Shown: positions 20,003 to 28,200 of the stretch, one piece after another
Numbering within the stretch: position 1 is the first letter of the stretch
Layout of the letters: every line of letters begins with the position of its first letter
Assembly (NCBI RefSeq): GCF_900115805.1
Contig: NZ_FOXU01000011.1
Location: forward strand, 1 to 64,000
DNA from: Psychrobacillus psychrotolerans
GTDB lineage: Bacteria > Bacillota > Bacilli > Bacillales_A > Planococcaceae
DNA: 64,000 nt
Direction: 5' to 3'
The notes under the pieces: model-generated
What the model saw: the letters and a program-made list of their open reading frames with translations, nothing else
Told to the model about the DNA's origin: nothing
The model's database searches: none
Position numbers and translations under genes: made by a program

Positions 20003-21343
20003 TTGTCATCCGTTGCATTCCATACGTTAGGTTGTAAAGTAAATCACTATGAAACTGAAGCCATTTGGCAATTATTTAAGGAAAATGGGTATAGCCGGAC
20101 TGAATTTGAAAAACAGTCAGATGTATATGTTATTAATACCTGTACTGTCACGAATACTGGAGACAAAAAAAGTCGTCAAGTTATTCGTCGTGCTGTTCGT
20201 CAAAACCCAGATGCTGTTATTTGTGTAACTGGTTGTTATGCTCAAACTTCTCCTGCAGAAATTATGGCAATACCAGGAGTAGATATAGTTGTAGGTACAC
20301 AGGAAAGAACCAAAATGTTGGATTATATTCAACAATATAAAACAGAACGTAAACCTATCAATGCTGTAGGGAACATTATGAAAAATCGAGTATATGAAGA
20401 ATTGGATGTGCCATCATTCACAGACAGAACTCGAGCATCCTTGAAAATTCAAGAAGGTTGCAATAACTTCTGTACTTTTTGTATCATCCCTTGGGCTCGT
20501 GGACTAATGCGTTCAAGAGATCCACAAGAAGTAGTGAGACAAGCGCAACAACTAGTAGATGCTGGTTATATGGAAATAGTTCTAACAGGTATTCATACAG
20601 GTGGATACGGGGAAGATCTAAAAGATTATAATTTAGCACAACTTTTAAGAGATATTGAAAACAATGTAAAAGGCTTAAAACGACTGCGTATTAGCTCGAT
20701 TGAAGCAAGTCAATTGTCAGACGAAGTAATTGATGTTTTAAGAGATTCTAAGATTGTGGTAAGACATTTACATATCCCTATTCAATCTGGTTCGGATACT
20801 GTATTGAAAAGAATGCGTAGAAAATATACAATGGAATTTTTTGCGAATCGCTTAGATCGTTTAAGAGTTGCTTTACCAGATCTTGCGATAACATCGGATG
20901 TTATTGTTGGTTTTCCAGGGGAAACAGAGGAAGAATTCATGGAGACATTTAACTTTATACGTGACCAAAAATTCTCTGAACTGCATGTTTTCCCATACTC
21001 AAAACGTACAGGAACGCCTGCAGCAAGAATGGAAAACCAAGTGGATGAACATGTGAAAAATGAACGAGTACACCGATTAATCACATTAAATGATCAATTG
21101 GCGGTAGAATATGCTTCTAGATTTGAAGGGGAAGTACTTGAAATTATACCGGAGGAAGCTTATAAACTAGATTCAGCTGCTAATATGGTTGAAGGCTATA
21201 CAGATAACTACCTAAAGGTTGTCATTCCTGGATCTGAGGATTTAATAGGGAAATTAGTTCGTGTGAAAATCACAAAAGCTGGTTATCCCTACAATGAAGG
21301 ACAATTCGTTCGTGTTCTAGATGAAGTTGCAGAGTTAGTATAA
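20003..21343 (+). CDS. mtaB: tRNA threonylcarbamoyladenosine methylthiotransferase MtaB
   Basis: MtaB is a radical SAM methylthiotransferase that converts t6A37 to ms2t6A37 in tRNAs decoding ANN codons. 446 aa: N-terminal cluster-binding cysteines (LGCKVNHYE, NTCTVTN, CVTGCYAQ), radical SAM CxxxCxxC (GCNNFCTFCIIP), HIPIQSGSD, DVIVGFPGETEEEF and a C-terminal TRAM domain. Start TTG 20003 with AGAGGTG 8 nt upstream. Last gene of the dnaJ unit; a terminator follows. Confidence 0.95.
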   Translation: MSSVAFHTLGCKVNHYETEAIWQLFKENGYSRTEFEKQSDVYVINTCTVTNTGDKKSRQVIRRAVRQNPDAVICVTGCYAQTSPAEIMAIPGVDIVVGTQERTKMLDYIQQYKTERKPINAVGNIMKNRVYEELDVPSFTDRTRASLKIQEGCNNFCTFCIIPWARGLMRSRDPQEVVRQAQQLVDAGYMEIVLTGIHTGGYGEDLKDYNLAQLLRDIENNVKGLKRLRISSIEASQLSDEVIDVLRDSKIVVRHLHIPIQSGSDTVLKRMRRKYTMEFFANRLDRLRVALPDLAITSDVIVGFPGETEEEFMETFNFIRDQKFSELHVFPYSKRTGTPAARMENQVDEHVKNERVHRLITLNDQLAVEYASRFEGEVLEIIPEEAYKLDSAANMVEGYTDNYLKVVIPGSEDLIGKLVRVKITKAGYPYNEGQFVRVLDEVAELV

Positions 21344-21347
21344 ATAT

Positions 21348-21380
21348 AAAGCCGGTGATTAATATTTCACCGGCTTTTTT
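21348..21380 (+). terminator. intrinsic terminator after mtaB
   Basis: AAAGCCGGTGA / TCACCGGCTTT stem with an AT loop and a T-run, a few bases after the mtaB stop. Confidence 0.88.
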
Positions 21381-21403
21381 ATTTGAAATTAGGAGGTGCT
21401 GTA

Positions 21404-21559
21404 TTGGAAGTGACGGCTTTACTACCAGGTTTGCTATTTATATTTTATTTCGTTCCCGTAATTTTTGTTATTTGGTTTATGGTTACAATTGTAGGGCAAC
21501 TCAAGGCCCAAACAAAGCTACTAAAACAAATTCATGAGAAAATAAAAATTCCAGAATAA
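21404..21559 (+). CDS. small membrane protein with charged cytoplasmic tail
   Basis: A 51-codon gene starting TTG 21404 with TAGGAGGTG 4-10 nt upstream. The product begins MEVTALLPGL, has one long hydrophobic helix (about residues 5-30, aromatic-rich) and a basic, Lys/Gln-rich tail (GQLKAQTKLLKQIHEK). Small proteins of this shape are common in Bacilli between core genes; I cannot name the family. It lies alone between the mtaB terminator and deoC. A longer plus-strand frame over the same bases is a shadow. Confidence 0.6.
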   Translation: MEVTALLPGLLFIFYFVPVIFVIWFMVTIVGQLKAQTKLLKQIHEKIKIPE

Positions 21560-21675
21560 ATAGCCATATAGAGAGAAAAATACTATTGACCCGCAAAGTA
21601 ACCACTATGCTTGCACTTTACCGGCAATTAAGAGTATTATTAAGAGGTACGTACATCTTGAAAGGGGAATAACTA

Positions 21676-22347
21676 ATGACTGAAAATATTGCAGCATTAA
21701 TAGATCATACTTTACTAAAACAAGACGCAACTAAAAATCAAATTGAAAAATTATGTGAGGAAGCTAAAACATATAATTTTGCATCCGTATGTGTTAACCC
21801 TACATGGGTAAATTTAAGTGCATCTCTTCTAAAAGAAAGTCCAGTAAAAGTTTGTACTGTTATCGGATTCCCTTTAGGCGCAAGTACTTCAGCAGTGAAA
21901 GCATTCGAAACTACTAATGCTATTGAAAATGGTGCAGATGAAATTGATATGGTACTAAATGTTGGTGCGTTAAAAGACCAAGATTATAACTTAGTACAAA
22001 AAGATATCGAAGCTGTAGTAAATGCTGCAAAAGATAAAGCGATTGTAAAAGTTATTTTAGAAACTTGTTTATTAACAAATGAAGAAATTGCGAAAGCAAG
22101 TGAATTATCTAAAGCGGCAGGTGCTGACTTCGTGAAAACTTCTACCGGTTTTTCTACTGGAGGAGCAACAATCGAAGCTGTAAAACTAATGCGCGAAACT
22201 GTAGGACCTGACTTAGGCGTGAAAGCTTCTGGTGGTGTTAGAAACTTAGCAGACGTTGAAGCAATGGTTGAAGTTGGAGCAACAAGAATTGGTGCAAGTT
22301 CTGGAGTAGAAATTGTAAAAGGATTAGAAAGTAAATCTGATTATTAA
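21676..22347 (+). CDS. deoC: deoxyribose-phosphate aldolase
   Basis: DeoC splits 2-deoxy-D-ribose 5-phosphate into glyceraldehyde 3-phosphate and acetaldehyde, allowing use of deoxynucleosides. 223 aa TIM barrel with IDHTLLK near the start, [27 protein letters not shown] and the Schiff-base lysine in [18 protein letters not shown] lines the phosphate site. GAAAGGGG stands about 8 nt before the ATG. It is a single gene, not in a deo operon, placed between core genes. Confidence 0.96.
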   Translation: MTENIAALIDHTLLKQDATKNQIEKLCEEAKTYNFASVCVNPTWVNLSASLLKESPVKVCTVIGFPLGASTSAVKAFETTNAIENGADEIDMVLNVGALKDQDYNLVQKDIEAVVNAAKDKAIVKVILETCLLTNEEIAKASELSKAAGADFVKTSTGFSTGGATIEAVKLMRETVGPDLGVKASGGVRNLADVEAMVEVGATRIGASSGVEIVKGLESKSDY

Positions 22348-22429
22348 TTTTTACTTGGGCATAATTGCTCTAGATTAGTTGTTAGATTAAATTTCTAACT
22401 AAATAAAGTAAAAATTATATCTCAAAGTA

Positions 22430-22458
22430 TTGACCAAGTCTTTACAATACGGTATAAT
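22430..22458 (+). promoter_or_regulatory. strong sigma-A promoter of rpsU
   Basis: TTGACC (22430-22435), 17-nt spacer, TATAAT (22453-22458), 61 nt before the rpsU start. Confidence 0.85.
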
Positions 22459-22518
22459 TTTTTAGTACATAGCACTAGGTTATGTGCTTGACGTGTGTTC
22501 GGAGGGAGGGAAAAAGAG

Positions 22519-22692
22519 ATGTCAAAAACTGTCGTTCGTAAAAACGAATCGCTTGAAGATGCTCTTCGCCGCTTCAAACGTACTGTATCTAAAAGTGGTA
22601 CAATTCAAGAGGTTAGAAAGCGCGAGTTTTATGAAAAACCAAGCGTAAAGCGTAAAAAGAAATCTGAAGCTGCCCGTAAACGTAAATTCTAA
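22519..22692 (+). CDS. rpsU: 30S ribosomal protein S21
   Basis: 57 aa, starts [18 protein letters not shown] and ends in a stretch of Lys and Arg, as in all S21. ATG 22519 has GGAGGGAGGG upstream; the longer frame starting TTG 22495 would run over it. S21 sits at the platform of the small subunit near the anti-Shine-Dalgarno. In B. subtilis yqeY follows; here it does not. Confidence 0.97.
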   Translation: MSKTVVRKNESLEDALRRFKRTVSKSGTIQEVRKREFYEKPSVKRKKKSEAARKRKF

Positions 22693-22738
22693 TTTACTTT
22701 ATTTACTAAGCTTCGAAGCTATGGTTTCTAAAACCTGA

Positions 22739-22785
22739 GCGGAAACGTAAAAAGAAATCAGAAGCTGCACGTTAACGTAAGTGGT
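22739..22785 (+). pseudogene. duplicated fragment of the rpsU 3' end
   Basis: Bases from 22746 (CGTAAAAAGAAATC, then AGAAGCTGC) repeat the last coding part of rpsU (from 22650) with three mismatches in about 35 nt. One of them turns the Lys codon AAA into TAA. It lies about 96 nt downstream of its source and has no start. It is a short tandem-type duplication that is now non-coding. Confidence 0.75.
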
Positions 22786-22848
22786 ATTTATTCCCAACCA
22801 TCCCTACGTTCAAAACACGTACTTTATGATTAAAATTTACAATTATGT

Positions 22849-22885
22849 AAACCGAGAAAATTTATTTTCTCGGTTTATTTTTATT
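22849..22885 (+). terminator. intrinsic terminator after rpsU
   Basis: AAACCGAGAAAA / TTTTCTCGGTTT perfect stem with a 4-nt loop followed by T-rich sequence. Confidence 0.88.
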
Positions 22886-22948
22886 TTATGAAACTTTTTG
22901 AAAGTTCATCCGTAAATAGGAGTATACATATAGAAGAAAGGAGGTTAA

Positions 22949-24280
22949 GTGGTGAAATTGACTCGCTATGTCGTTTCTCTTTGTTTATTCGTCTTATCAT
23001 TTGGAATGATGATTCCTATTATAACAGCACAAACTACAGAAGTTTATAAAGTACCAGTATACGATGAAGTGGAAAAAGGATTATATGCTTTTCTGAAACG
23101 TTCAATCCATGAAGCAGAAGAGGCTGGAGCAGAGGCAATTATTTTTGAGATTAATACACCTGGAGGTTTTGTAGATTCGGCAGAAGATATTGCTAATTTA
23201 TTGGATTCCACATCGATTCGTAAAATTGCGTATATTAACTCTGAAGCATTATCAGCAGGTGCTTACTTAGCACTTCATACAGATGAAATTTATATGTCCC
23301 CTAGCGGAACAATCGGTGCAGCAGCAGTCATTGAAAGTAGTGGAAACACTGCAGGTGAAAAAGCAAATAGTGCATGGAAAGCGAAGATGAAAAACGCTGC
23401 TGAGTTAACGGGTAAAGAACCTATATATGCTCAAGCTATGGCAGATGATACCGTAGACTTACCTGAATATAGAGCCCCTGTCGGTAAGTTATTGACACTT
23501 TCTTCAGCGGAAGCATTAGAAGTAGGCTATTCAGAAGCAACCGTTAGTTCATTTGATGAATTACTTGAAGTTACTAAGCTTTCTGGAGCGAAAATAATTG
23601 AAACAGAAGAGACCTTTATGGAAACGCTTGCACGTTTTATAACCAATCCAATTATCGTTCCAATCCTGTTATCAATTGCAAGTTTAGGTTTAATCGTCGA
23701 ATTGTATTCGCCAGGTTTTGGTGTCGCTGGTACAATGGGGTTAGTTTCGTTAGTTCTGTTCTTTTTCGGACATTTAGTTGCAGGTCTTGCTGGCTATGAA
23801 ACAATCATTATTTTTGTGATTGGTGTTTTACTTATTGTCGCGGAGTTCTTCCTGCCCGGAGGAATTAGTGGTATATTAGGGGCGGCAGCTATTATTATAA
23901 GTATAGTATTAGCTGGTGGCGATATTGAGCAAATGATTATCGCCGTTATAATTGCATTAACAGTAGCTATAGTGGGAATGGTGATTATTATGAAATTCTT
24001 TGGTAGGGAATTAAAAGTGTTAAATAAAGTAATCTTGTCGGATGCGACTACAACTGAAAAAGGATATGTTTCCAATAAAAATCGAGTGGAACTTGTCGGA
24101 AAATTTGCAGTGACAATGACACCGCTTAGACCTTCGGGAACTATACGTATCGATAATGAAAGAATTGACGCAGTTTCAGATGGTAGTTTTATCGGAAAAG
24201 ATAAATATGTTAAAATTATTAAAGTGGAAGGCTCTCGTATCGTCGTTCGAGAAGCAGTAGAAGGGGAGGTAACAGAATGA
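22949..24280 (+). CDS. NfeD family membrane serine protease (YqeZ)
   Basis: Long-form NfeD protein: signal peptide (about 1-27), ClpP-like protease domain ([19 protein letters not shown]; catalytic Ser in [10 protein letters not shown]), four to five membrane helices and a C-terminal OB (NfeD) domain. In B. subtilis YqeZ works with the flotillin-like FloA encoded next to it in membrane organisation. 443 aa. Starts with GTG GTG; the second (22952) is 7 nt from GGAGG and may be the true one. It overlaps floA by 4 nt (ATGA). Confidence 0.92.
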   Translation: MVKLTRYVVSLCLFVLSFGMMIPIITAQTTEVYKVPVYDEVEKGLYAFLKRSIHEAEEAGAEAIIFEINTPGGFVDSAEDIANLLDSTSIRKIAYINSEALSAGAYLALHTDEIYMSPSGTIGAAAVIESSGNTAGEKANSAWKAKMKNAAELTGKEPIYAQAMADDTVDLPEYRAPVGKLLTLSSAEALEVGYSEATVSSFDELLEVTKLSGAKIIETEETFMETLARFITNPIIVPILLSIASLGLIVELYSPGFGVAGTMGLVSLVLFFFGHLVAGLAGYETIIIFVIGVLLIVAEFFLPGGISGILGAAAIIISIVLAGGDIEQMIIAVIIALTVAIVGMVIIMKFFGRELKVLNKVILSDATTTEKGYVSNKNRVELVGKFAVTMTPLRPSGTIRIDNERIDAVSDGSFIGKDKYVKIIKVEGSRIVVREAVEGEVTE

Positions 24281-25275
24281 TTACAGGCTCAACAGTTACT
24301 TTAATCATCGTTATAGTATTAGCATTTGTAGTACTATCAGTATTTTTCACATTTTTCCCAATTACGTTATGGATTTCTGCACTAGCAGCAGGAGTAAAAA
24401 TTAGTATCTTTACATTAGTAGGGATGAGGTTACGTCGTGTTATTCCTTCACGTATTGTCAACCCATTGATCAAAGCTCATAAAGCGGGTCTTGAAGTTTC
24501 TATCAATCAGCTGGAAAGTCATTACCTTGCTGGAGGTAACGTAGACCGTGTGGTTAACGCTTTAATAGCGGCACATCGTGCAAACATTGAACTAACATTT
24601 GAAAGAGCTGCAGCGATCGATTTAGCTGGTCGTGACGTATTGGAAGCGGTGCAAATGTCCGTAAATCCAAAAGTTATTGAAACACCATTTATCGCAGGTG
24701 TGGCTATGAACGGTATCGAAGTTAAAGCAAAAGCGCGTATTACGGTTCGTGCCAATATTGACCGTCTAGTCGGTGGTGCTGGTGAAGAAACAATCGTAGC
24801 TCGTGTTGGTGAAGGGATTATTTCAACAATTGGTTCTAGTGTAAGTCATGAACGCGTACTTGAAAATCCAGATTTAATCTCTCAAACTGTTTTAGCAAAA
24901 GGATTAGATTCTGGTACTGCCTTCGAAATTCTATCGATTGATATTGCGGACGTTGATATAGGTAAGAACATTGGTGCAGAACTACAAACAGAGCAAGCAG
25001 AGGCAGATAAGAAAATTGCCCAAGCAAAAGCTGAGGAACGTCGTGCAATGGCTGTAGCATCTGAACAAGAGATGAAAGCAAAAGTTGTAGAGATGCGTTC
25101 GAAAGTAGTAGAAGCGGAAGCTGCTGTTCCATTAGCAATGGCTGAAGCGCTACGTGAAGGTAATATTGGTGTGATGGATTACATGAATTACAATAATATT
25201 AAAGCTGATACTGGTATGAGAGATTCTATTAGTAAAGTTGGCGGAGAAAAACCTTCTACTGACGAGCTAAAATAA
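24277..25275 (+). CDS. floA: flotillin-like protein FloA
   Basis: FloA (YqfA) is an SPFH-type scaffold of membrane microdomains. 332 aa: hydrophobic N-terminal hairpin (about residues 4-50), YqfA/SPFH core ([31 protein letters not shown]) and an Ala/Glu-rich coiled coil (about 230-295, [15 protein letters not shown]). Translationally coupled to the NfeD gene by ATGA. Confidence 0.95.
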   Translation: MITGSTVTLIIVIVLAFVVLSVFFTFFPITLWISALAAGVKISIFTLVGMRLRRVIPSRIVNPLIKAHKAGLEVSINQLESHYLAGGNVDRVVNALIAAHRANIELTFERAAAIDLAGRDVLEAVQMSVNPKVIETPFIAGVAMNGIEVKAKARITVRANIDRLVGGAGEETIVARVGEGIISTIGSSVSHERVLENPDLISQTVLAKGLDSGTAFEILSIDIADVDIGKNIGAELQTEQAEADKKIAQAKAEERRAMAVASEQEMKAKVVEMRSKVVEAEAAVPLAMAEALREGNIGVMDYMNYNNIKADTGMRDSISKVGGEKPSTDELK

Positions 25276-25299
25276 TATAGCAGAAAGGAGGCAATCTCC

Positions 25300-25725
25300 T
25301 TGGAAGCCTTTATTCCTATAATCATCGCATTACTTTTTAGTGTTTTCTTTAATAAAAAGAAAGAACCAGACAAAAAGACGGTTGAAAAACCTGTAAATAG
25401 CACTCCTTCACGTAAAACTGTTTCAGAAAATCCTTTTAAAGAATTAGGTGATTTTGCTAAACAGTTTACGAATGAACGACAGCAGGAGAAAAAAACAAAA
25501 CCTCCTGTCGTAAGAGAAGTGCCTGTAGTGGAGAAAATGGAGCGAGAGGTTAAGCGAAATCAAGGAGTGGCAAGATCTTCTGGTAGATTGAGTACTCATC
25601 AGGAAAGTGCCCCTCTACGTCCAGAAACTACTCCGGTAAACTCTATGCTGCCTAGCAGTGAGGACGAATTGATCAGAGCAATTATTTTTTCCGAAATACT
25701 TGCTCCACCAAAATCTAAAAGATAA
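25300..25725 (+). CDS. hypothetical protein downstream of floA
   Basis: 141 aa: one N-terminal hydrophobic segment (about residues 2-15, FIPIIIALLFSVFF), a long Lys/Glu/Pro-rich, probably disordered middle, and a conserved-looking end SEDELIRAIIFSEILAPPKSKR that I recall from similar Bacillales proteins of unknown function. Start TTG 25300 with AAAGGAGG 8 nt upstream. Likely part of the nfeD-floA unit and, given its membrane anchor, perhaps a partner of that system. It occupies the position of yqfB; homology to YqfB is not established. Confidence 0.6.
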   Translation: MEAFIPIIIALLFSVFFNKKKEPDKKTVEKPVNSTPSRKTVSENPFKELGDFAKQFTNERQQEKKTKPPVVREVPVVEKMEREVKRNQGVARSSGRLSTHQESAPLRPETTPVNSMLPSSEDELIRAIIFSEILAPPKSKR

Positions 25726-25731
25726 CTCATG

Positions 25732-25774
25732 AACACCCCTTTACATGCATAAATTCATGTAAAGGGGTGTTTTT
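25732..25774 (+). terminator. strong hairpin between floA unit and yqfC; covers the yqfC ribosome-binding site
   Basis: A perfect 16-bp stem (AACACCCCTTTACATG and its complement), 8-nt loop, then six T: a textbook terminator. Its 3' arm contains AAAGGGG (25761-25767), the only ribosome-binding-like sequence for yqfC, whose GTG start lies at 25776. Confidence 0.85.
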
Positions 25775-25775
25775 T

Positions 25776-26018
25776 GTGAAGCAGTTATTTCCACTCCATG
25801 CGAGTATTATGTTAGATAATTTTGATGATATTGTATTGGATTATGAATTTTCCTTAATACGGTTAAAAGAAAATAGTTTAGTCTGTTCCTATGACCATTT
25901 TCTTTTAGAAATTCATGCCGAAAAGTTGCACATAAAATCGATGTCCAGTGATAAGTTGCATCTACATGTGCATAATCTTCAGTTCTTTAATATAACTAGG
26001 AAGGAAAAAACGGTATGA
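25776..26018 (+). CDS. yqfC: YqfC family sporulation protein
   Basis: 80 aa, YabP/YqfC family. Beta-strand-rich with the conserved order seen in YqfC (VLDYEF, LVCSYDHFLLEIHAEKLHIKSMS). In B. subtilis yqfC and yqfD form a mother-cell, sigma-E controlled unit; the function is obscure. GTG 25776 gives an N-terminus alignable with YqfC; ATG 25809 would remove it. The GTG directly follows a terminator hairpin that holds the only candidate ribosome-binding site. Its stop overlaps the yqfD start (ATGA). Confidence 0.8.
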   Translation: MKQLFPLHASIMLDNFDDIVLDYEFSLIRLKENSLVCSYDHFLLEIHAEKLHIKSMSSDKLHLHVHNLQFFNITRKEKTV

Positions 26019-27121
26019 AGCGTCTTATCAAAATTCAAGCACCAATTTCTACAGATCAGTTTACGCTTTATAAGGCTTTAAAGGAACAAAATATTGAAGT
26101 TTATCGGCTTCATACAAACGATACTCATATAAACTTTTCTATCCAAGCAAAAGATTTGAATGCGTTTCGGAAATTAAGAAAAAAACTGAAGATGCCGATT
26201 AAATTAGAAGATGAACTAAAAGAAAGTACCATCTCTTTTTATTCATGGTCCATAATGGGAGTTTTCTTCTTTATCGTAATTCCAATTATATTTGCCCAAT
26301 TTATATGGACCGTTCATATTGAGTCGGATTCACCGGAAAGTAATATTCTACTAACTGAGCAGTTAAAAGAGATGGGTATTAAAGAGAGAATGTTTGTCTC
26401 AAAGTTGCCGTCAGAGCAAGAGATACGCCAAAATATTTTATTAAAGCATAAAGAGTATTCATGGGTTCACTTTTCAAAATCCGGGTCTATATTTACGGTA
26501 GCTCCAATGTTGGCGCCACCTCAAACAGCAAAAGAGCTAAAGGATGCACCTGCTGTAAATCTTGTAGCCAAGAGAAGTGGAGTCATTACAGATTTTATCT
26601 TAACAAAAGGGGTGAGAGCTGTTGAAAAGAACATCTCTGTAAAAAAAGGAGATGTCTTAGTTAATGGTTTTGTCACCCAAGGAAACAAAAGGATTTTAAC
26701 AAGTGCAGAAGGAAAGGTATACGCTAGCTATTGGATAGAGCTATCATTTGAACTGCCAACGCAAGTTGCTGTTACTAATCCGAATTCAAAAGAATTGATC
26801 ATCCAGAAAAAGGTGGACAATAAACAGAAGTTTTGGAAAGAAATACAGTTACCCGCTTTCATCCAGAAATACGTTCAGGCAGGTTATGTACAAAAGAATC
26901 ACCATATAACTTATTCACTAACGGAACAGTCCATAGAACATCTCATAAGACCATTACTTTTTCAAAAAATTATGAAAGAATTACCTACAGGAACTCAATT
27001 ATTAGAAGATAAAGTTTTACAGGTATCAATACAAGATGATAAAGTAAAAGGGAAGATACTTTTACTGATAAATGAAAATATTGCAATACCAAATGTTATA
27101 CCCCAAGGAGACGAATCATGA
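26015..27121 (+). CDS. yqfD: sporulation protein YqfD
   Basis: 368 aa membrane protein of the YqfD/SpoIV-like family (398 aa in B. subtilis), required for efficient sporulation there. Seen: a cytoplasmic N-terminal region, one membrane helix at about residues 76-97 (FFFIVIPIIFAQFIW), then a large extracytoplasmic region with NLVAKRSGVITDF and KKGDVLVNG, a biotinyl/lipoyl-like beta pattern. Coupled by overlap to yqfC and phoH. Confidence 0.9.
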   Translation: MKRLIKIQAPISTDQFTLYKALKEQNIEVYRLHTNDTHINFSIQAKDLNAFRKLRKKLKMPIKLEDELKESTISFYSWSIMGVFFFIVIPIIFAQFIWTVHIESDSPESNILLTEQLKEMGIKERMFVSKLPSEQEIRQNILLKHKEYSWVHFSKSGSIFTVAPMLAPPQTAKELKDAPAVNLVAKRSGVITDFILTKGVRAVEKNISVKKGDVLVNGFVTQGNKRILTSAEGKVYASYWIELSFELPTQVAVTNPNSKELIIQKKVDNKQKFWKEIQLPAFIQKYVQAGYVQKNHHITYSLTEQSIEHLIRPLLFQKIMKELPTGTQLLEDKVLQVSIQDDKVKGKILLLINENIAIPNVIPQGDES

Positions 27122-28071
27122 GCGAAACTAAACAATTAGATATTAATTTGCAAGATCCAGCAGAAGCGGTAATGCTGCTTGGCATCTCGGATAAAAATGT
27201 AAAACTTATTGAAGCGGAGCTAAAAGTTCAACTTATTACTAGAGGTGAACAAATTCAGATTATTGGTGAAGAAAAGAATGTAGAAGATGCTAGACAGCTT
27301 ATGATTCAACTATTAGCAGTCATTCGAAAAGGGATCAATATCAATTTGCGTGATGTATCTTCCGCAATTGAAATGAGCTTGAACGGTACAATTGAGTATT
27401 TTTCAAGTTTATATGACGAAGAAATAGCACGAAATACAAAAGGTAAAGCGATTAGAGCAAAAACAATAGGGCAACGGGAATATATCCAAGGAATTAGACA
27501 TACAGATCTTACTTTTGGAATTGGGCCTGCAGGTACCGGTAAAACGTATTTAGCGGTAGTAATGGCTACACAAGCACTTAAAAATGCTCATGTGAAAAAA
27601 ATCATTTTAACTCGCCCAGCAGTCGAAGCAGGAGAAAGCCTAGGATTCCTACCCGGAGACTTAAAAGAGAAGGTAGACCCTTATTTACGGCCGTTATACG
27701 ATGCGCTCCATGATGTATTAGGAACAGAACAAACGGATCGACTTATGGAGCGAGGTACAATTGAAATTGCACCTTTAGCCTATATGCGAGGTCGTACATT
27801 AGATGACGCATTTGTTATTTTAGATGAAGCACAGAATACAACAAAAGCTCAAATGAAGATGTTCTTAACACGTCTGGGATTTGGTTCTAAAATGGTAATC
27901 ACTGGTGATAAAACACAAATTGACTTACCAAAAGGTGCAGAATCTGGTTTAATCGTTACAGAAAAAATATTGAAAAATGTGGCGGGAATTCATTTCCAAT
28001 ATTTGGAGCAAGGGGATGTAGTACGCCATCCGTTAGTTGCTAAAATTATACAAGCATATGAAGAACTATAA
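27118..28071 (+). CDS. phoH: PhoH-like ATPase
   Basis: 317 aa PhoH family (YqfE/PhoH of Bacillus): N-terminal KH-like region, then a helicase-like ATPase core with Walker A GPAGTGKTYLA, Walker B VILDEAQN and ITGDKTQIDLP. PhoH proteins are linked to RNA metabolism through their constant neighbours ybeY and era. Overlaps yqfD by 4 nt. Confidence 0.94.
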   Translation: MSETKQLDINLQDPAEAVMLLGISDKNVKLIEAELKVQLITRGEQIQIIGEEKNVEDARQLMIQLLAVIRKGININLRDVSSAIEMSLNGTIEYFSSLYDEEIARNTKGKAIRAKTIGQREYIQGIRHTDLTFGIGPAGTGKTYLAVVMATQALKNAHVKKIILTRPAVEAGESLGFLPGDLKEKVDPYLRPLYDALHDVLGTEQTDRLMERGTIEIAPLAYMRGRTLDDAFVILDEAQNTTKAQMKMFLTRLGFGSKMVITGDKTQIDLPKGAESGLIVTEKILKNVAGIHFQYLEQGDVVRHPLVAKIIQAYEEL

Positions 28072-28085
28072 TATCCAATTCTTAA

Positions 28086-28125
28086 AAGAAGCAATTGTCT
28101 ATGTTTAGACGGTTGCTTCTTTGTT
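28086..28125 (+). terminator. intrinsic terminator after phoH
   Basis: AGAAGCAATTGTCT / AGACGGTTGCTTCT stem and T-rich tail in the 129-nt gap before pgpH. It ends the yqfC-yqfD-phoH unit. Confidence 0.8.
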
Positions 28126-28200
28126 ATTTGGGAAACATTAGTGAATTGTGAAAAAAATAAGGTATAATGGAATAACTAGTTGGTGGGGGGATGAGAAGAA

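Noticed and set aside
21355-21537. 60-codon frame after mtaB
   Set aside because: It begins inside the terminator hairpin and overlaps the better-supported 51-codon TTG gene in another frame.
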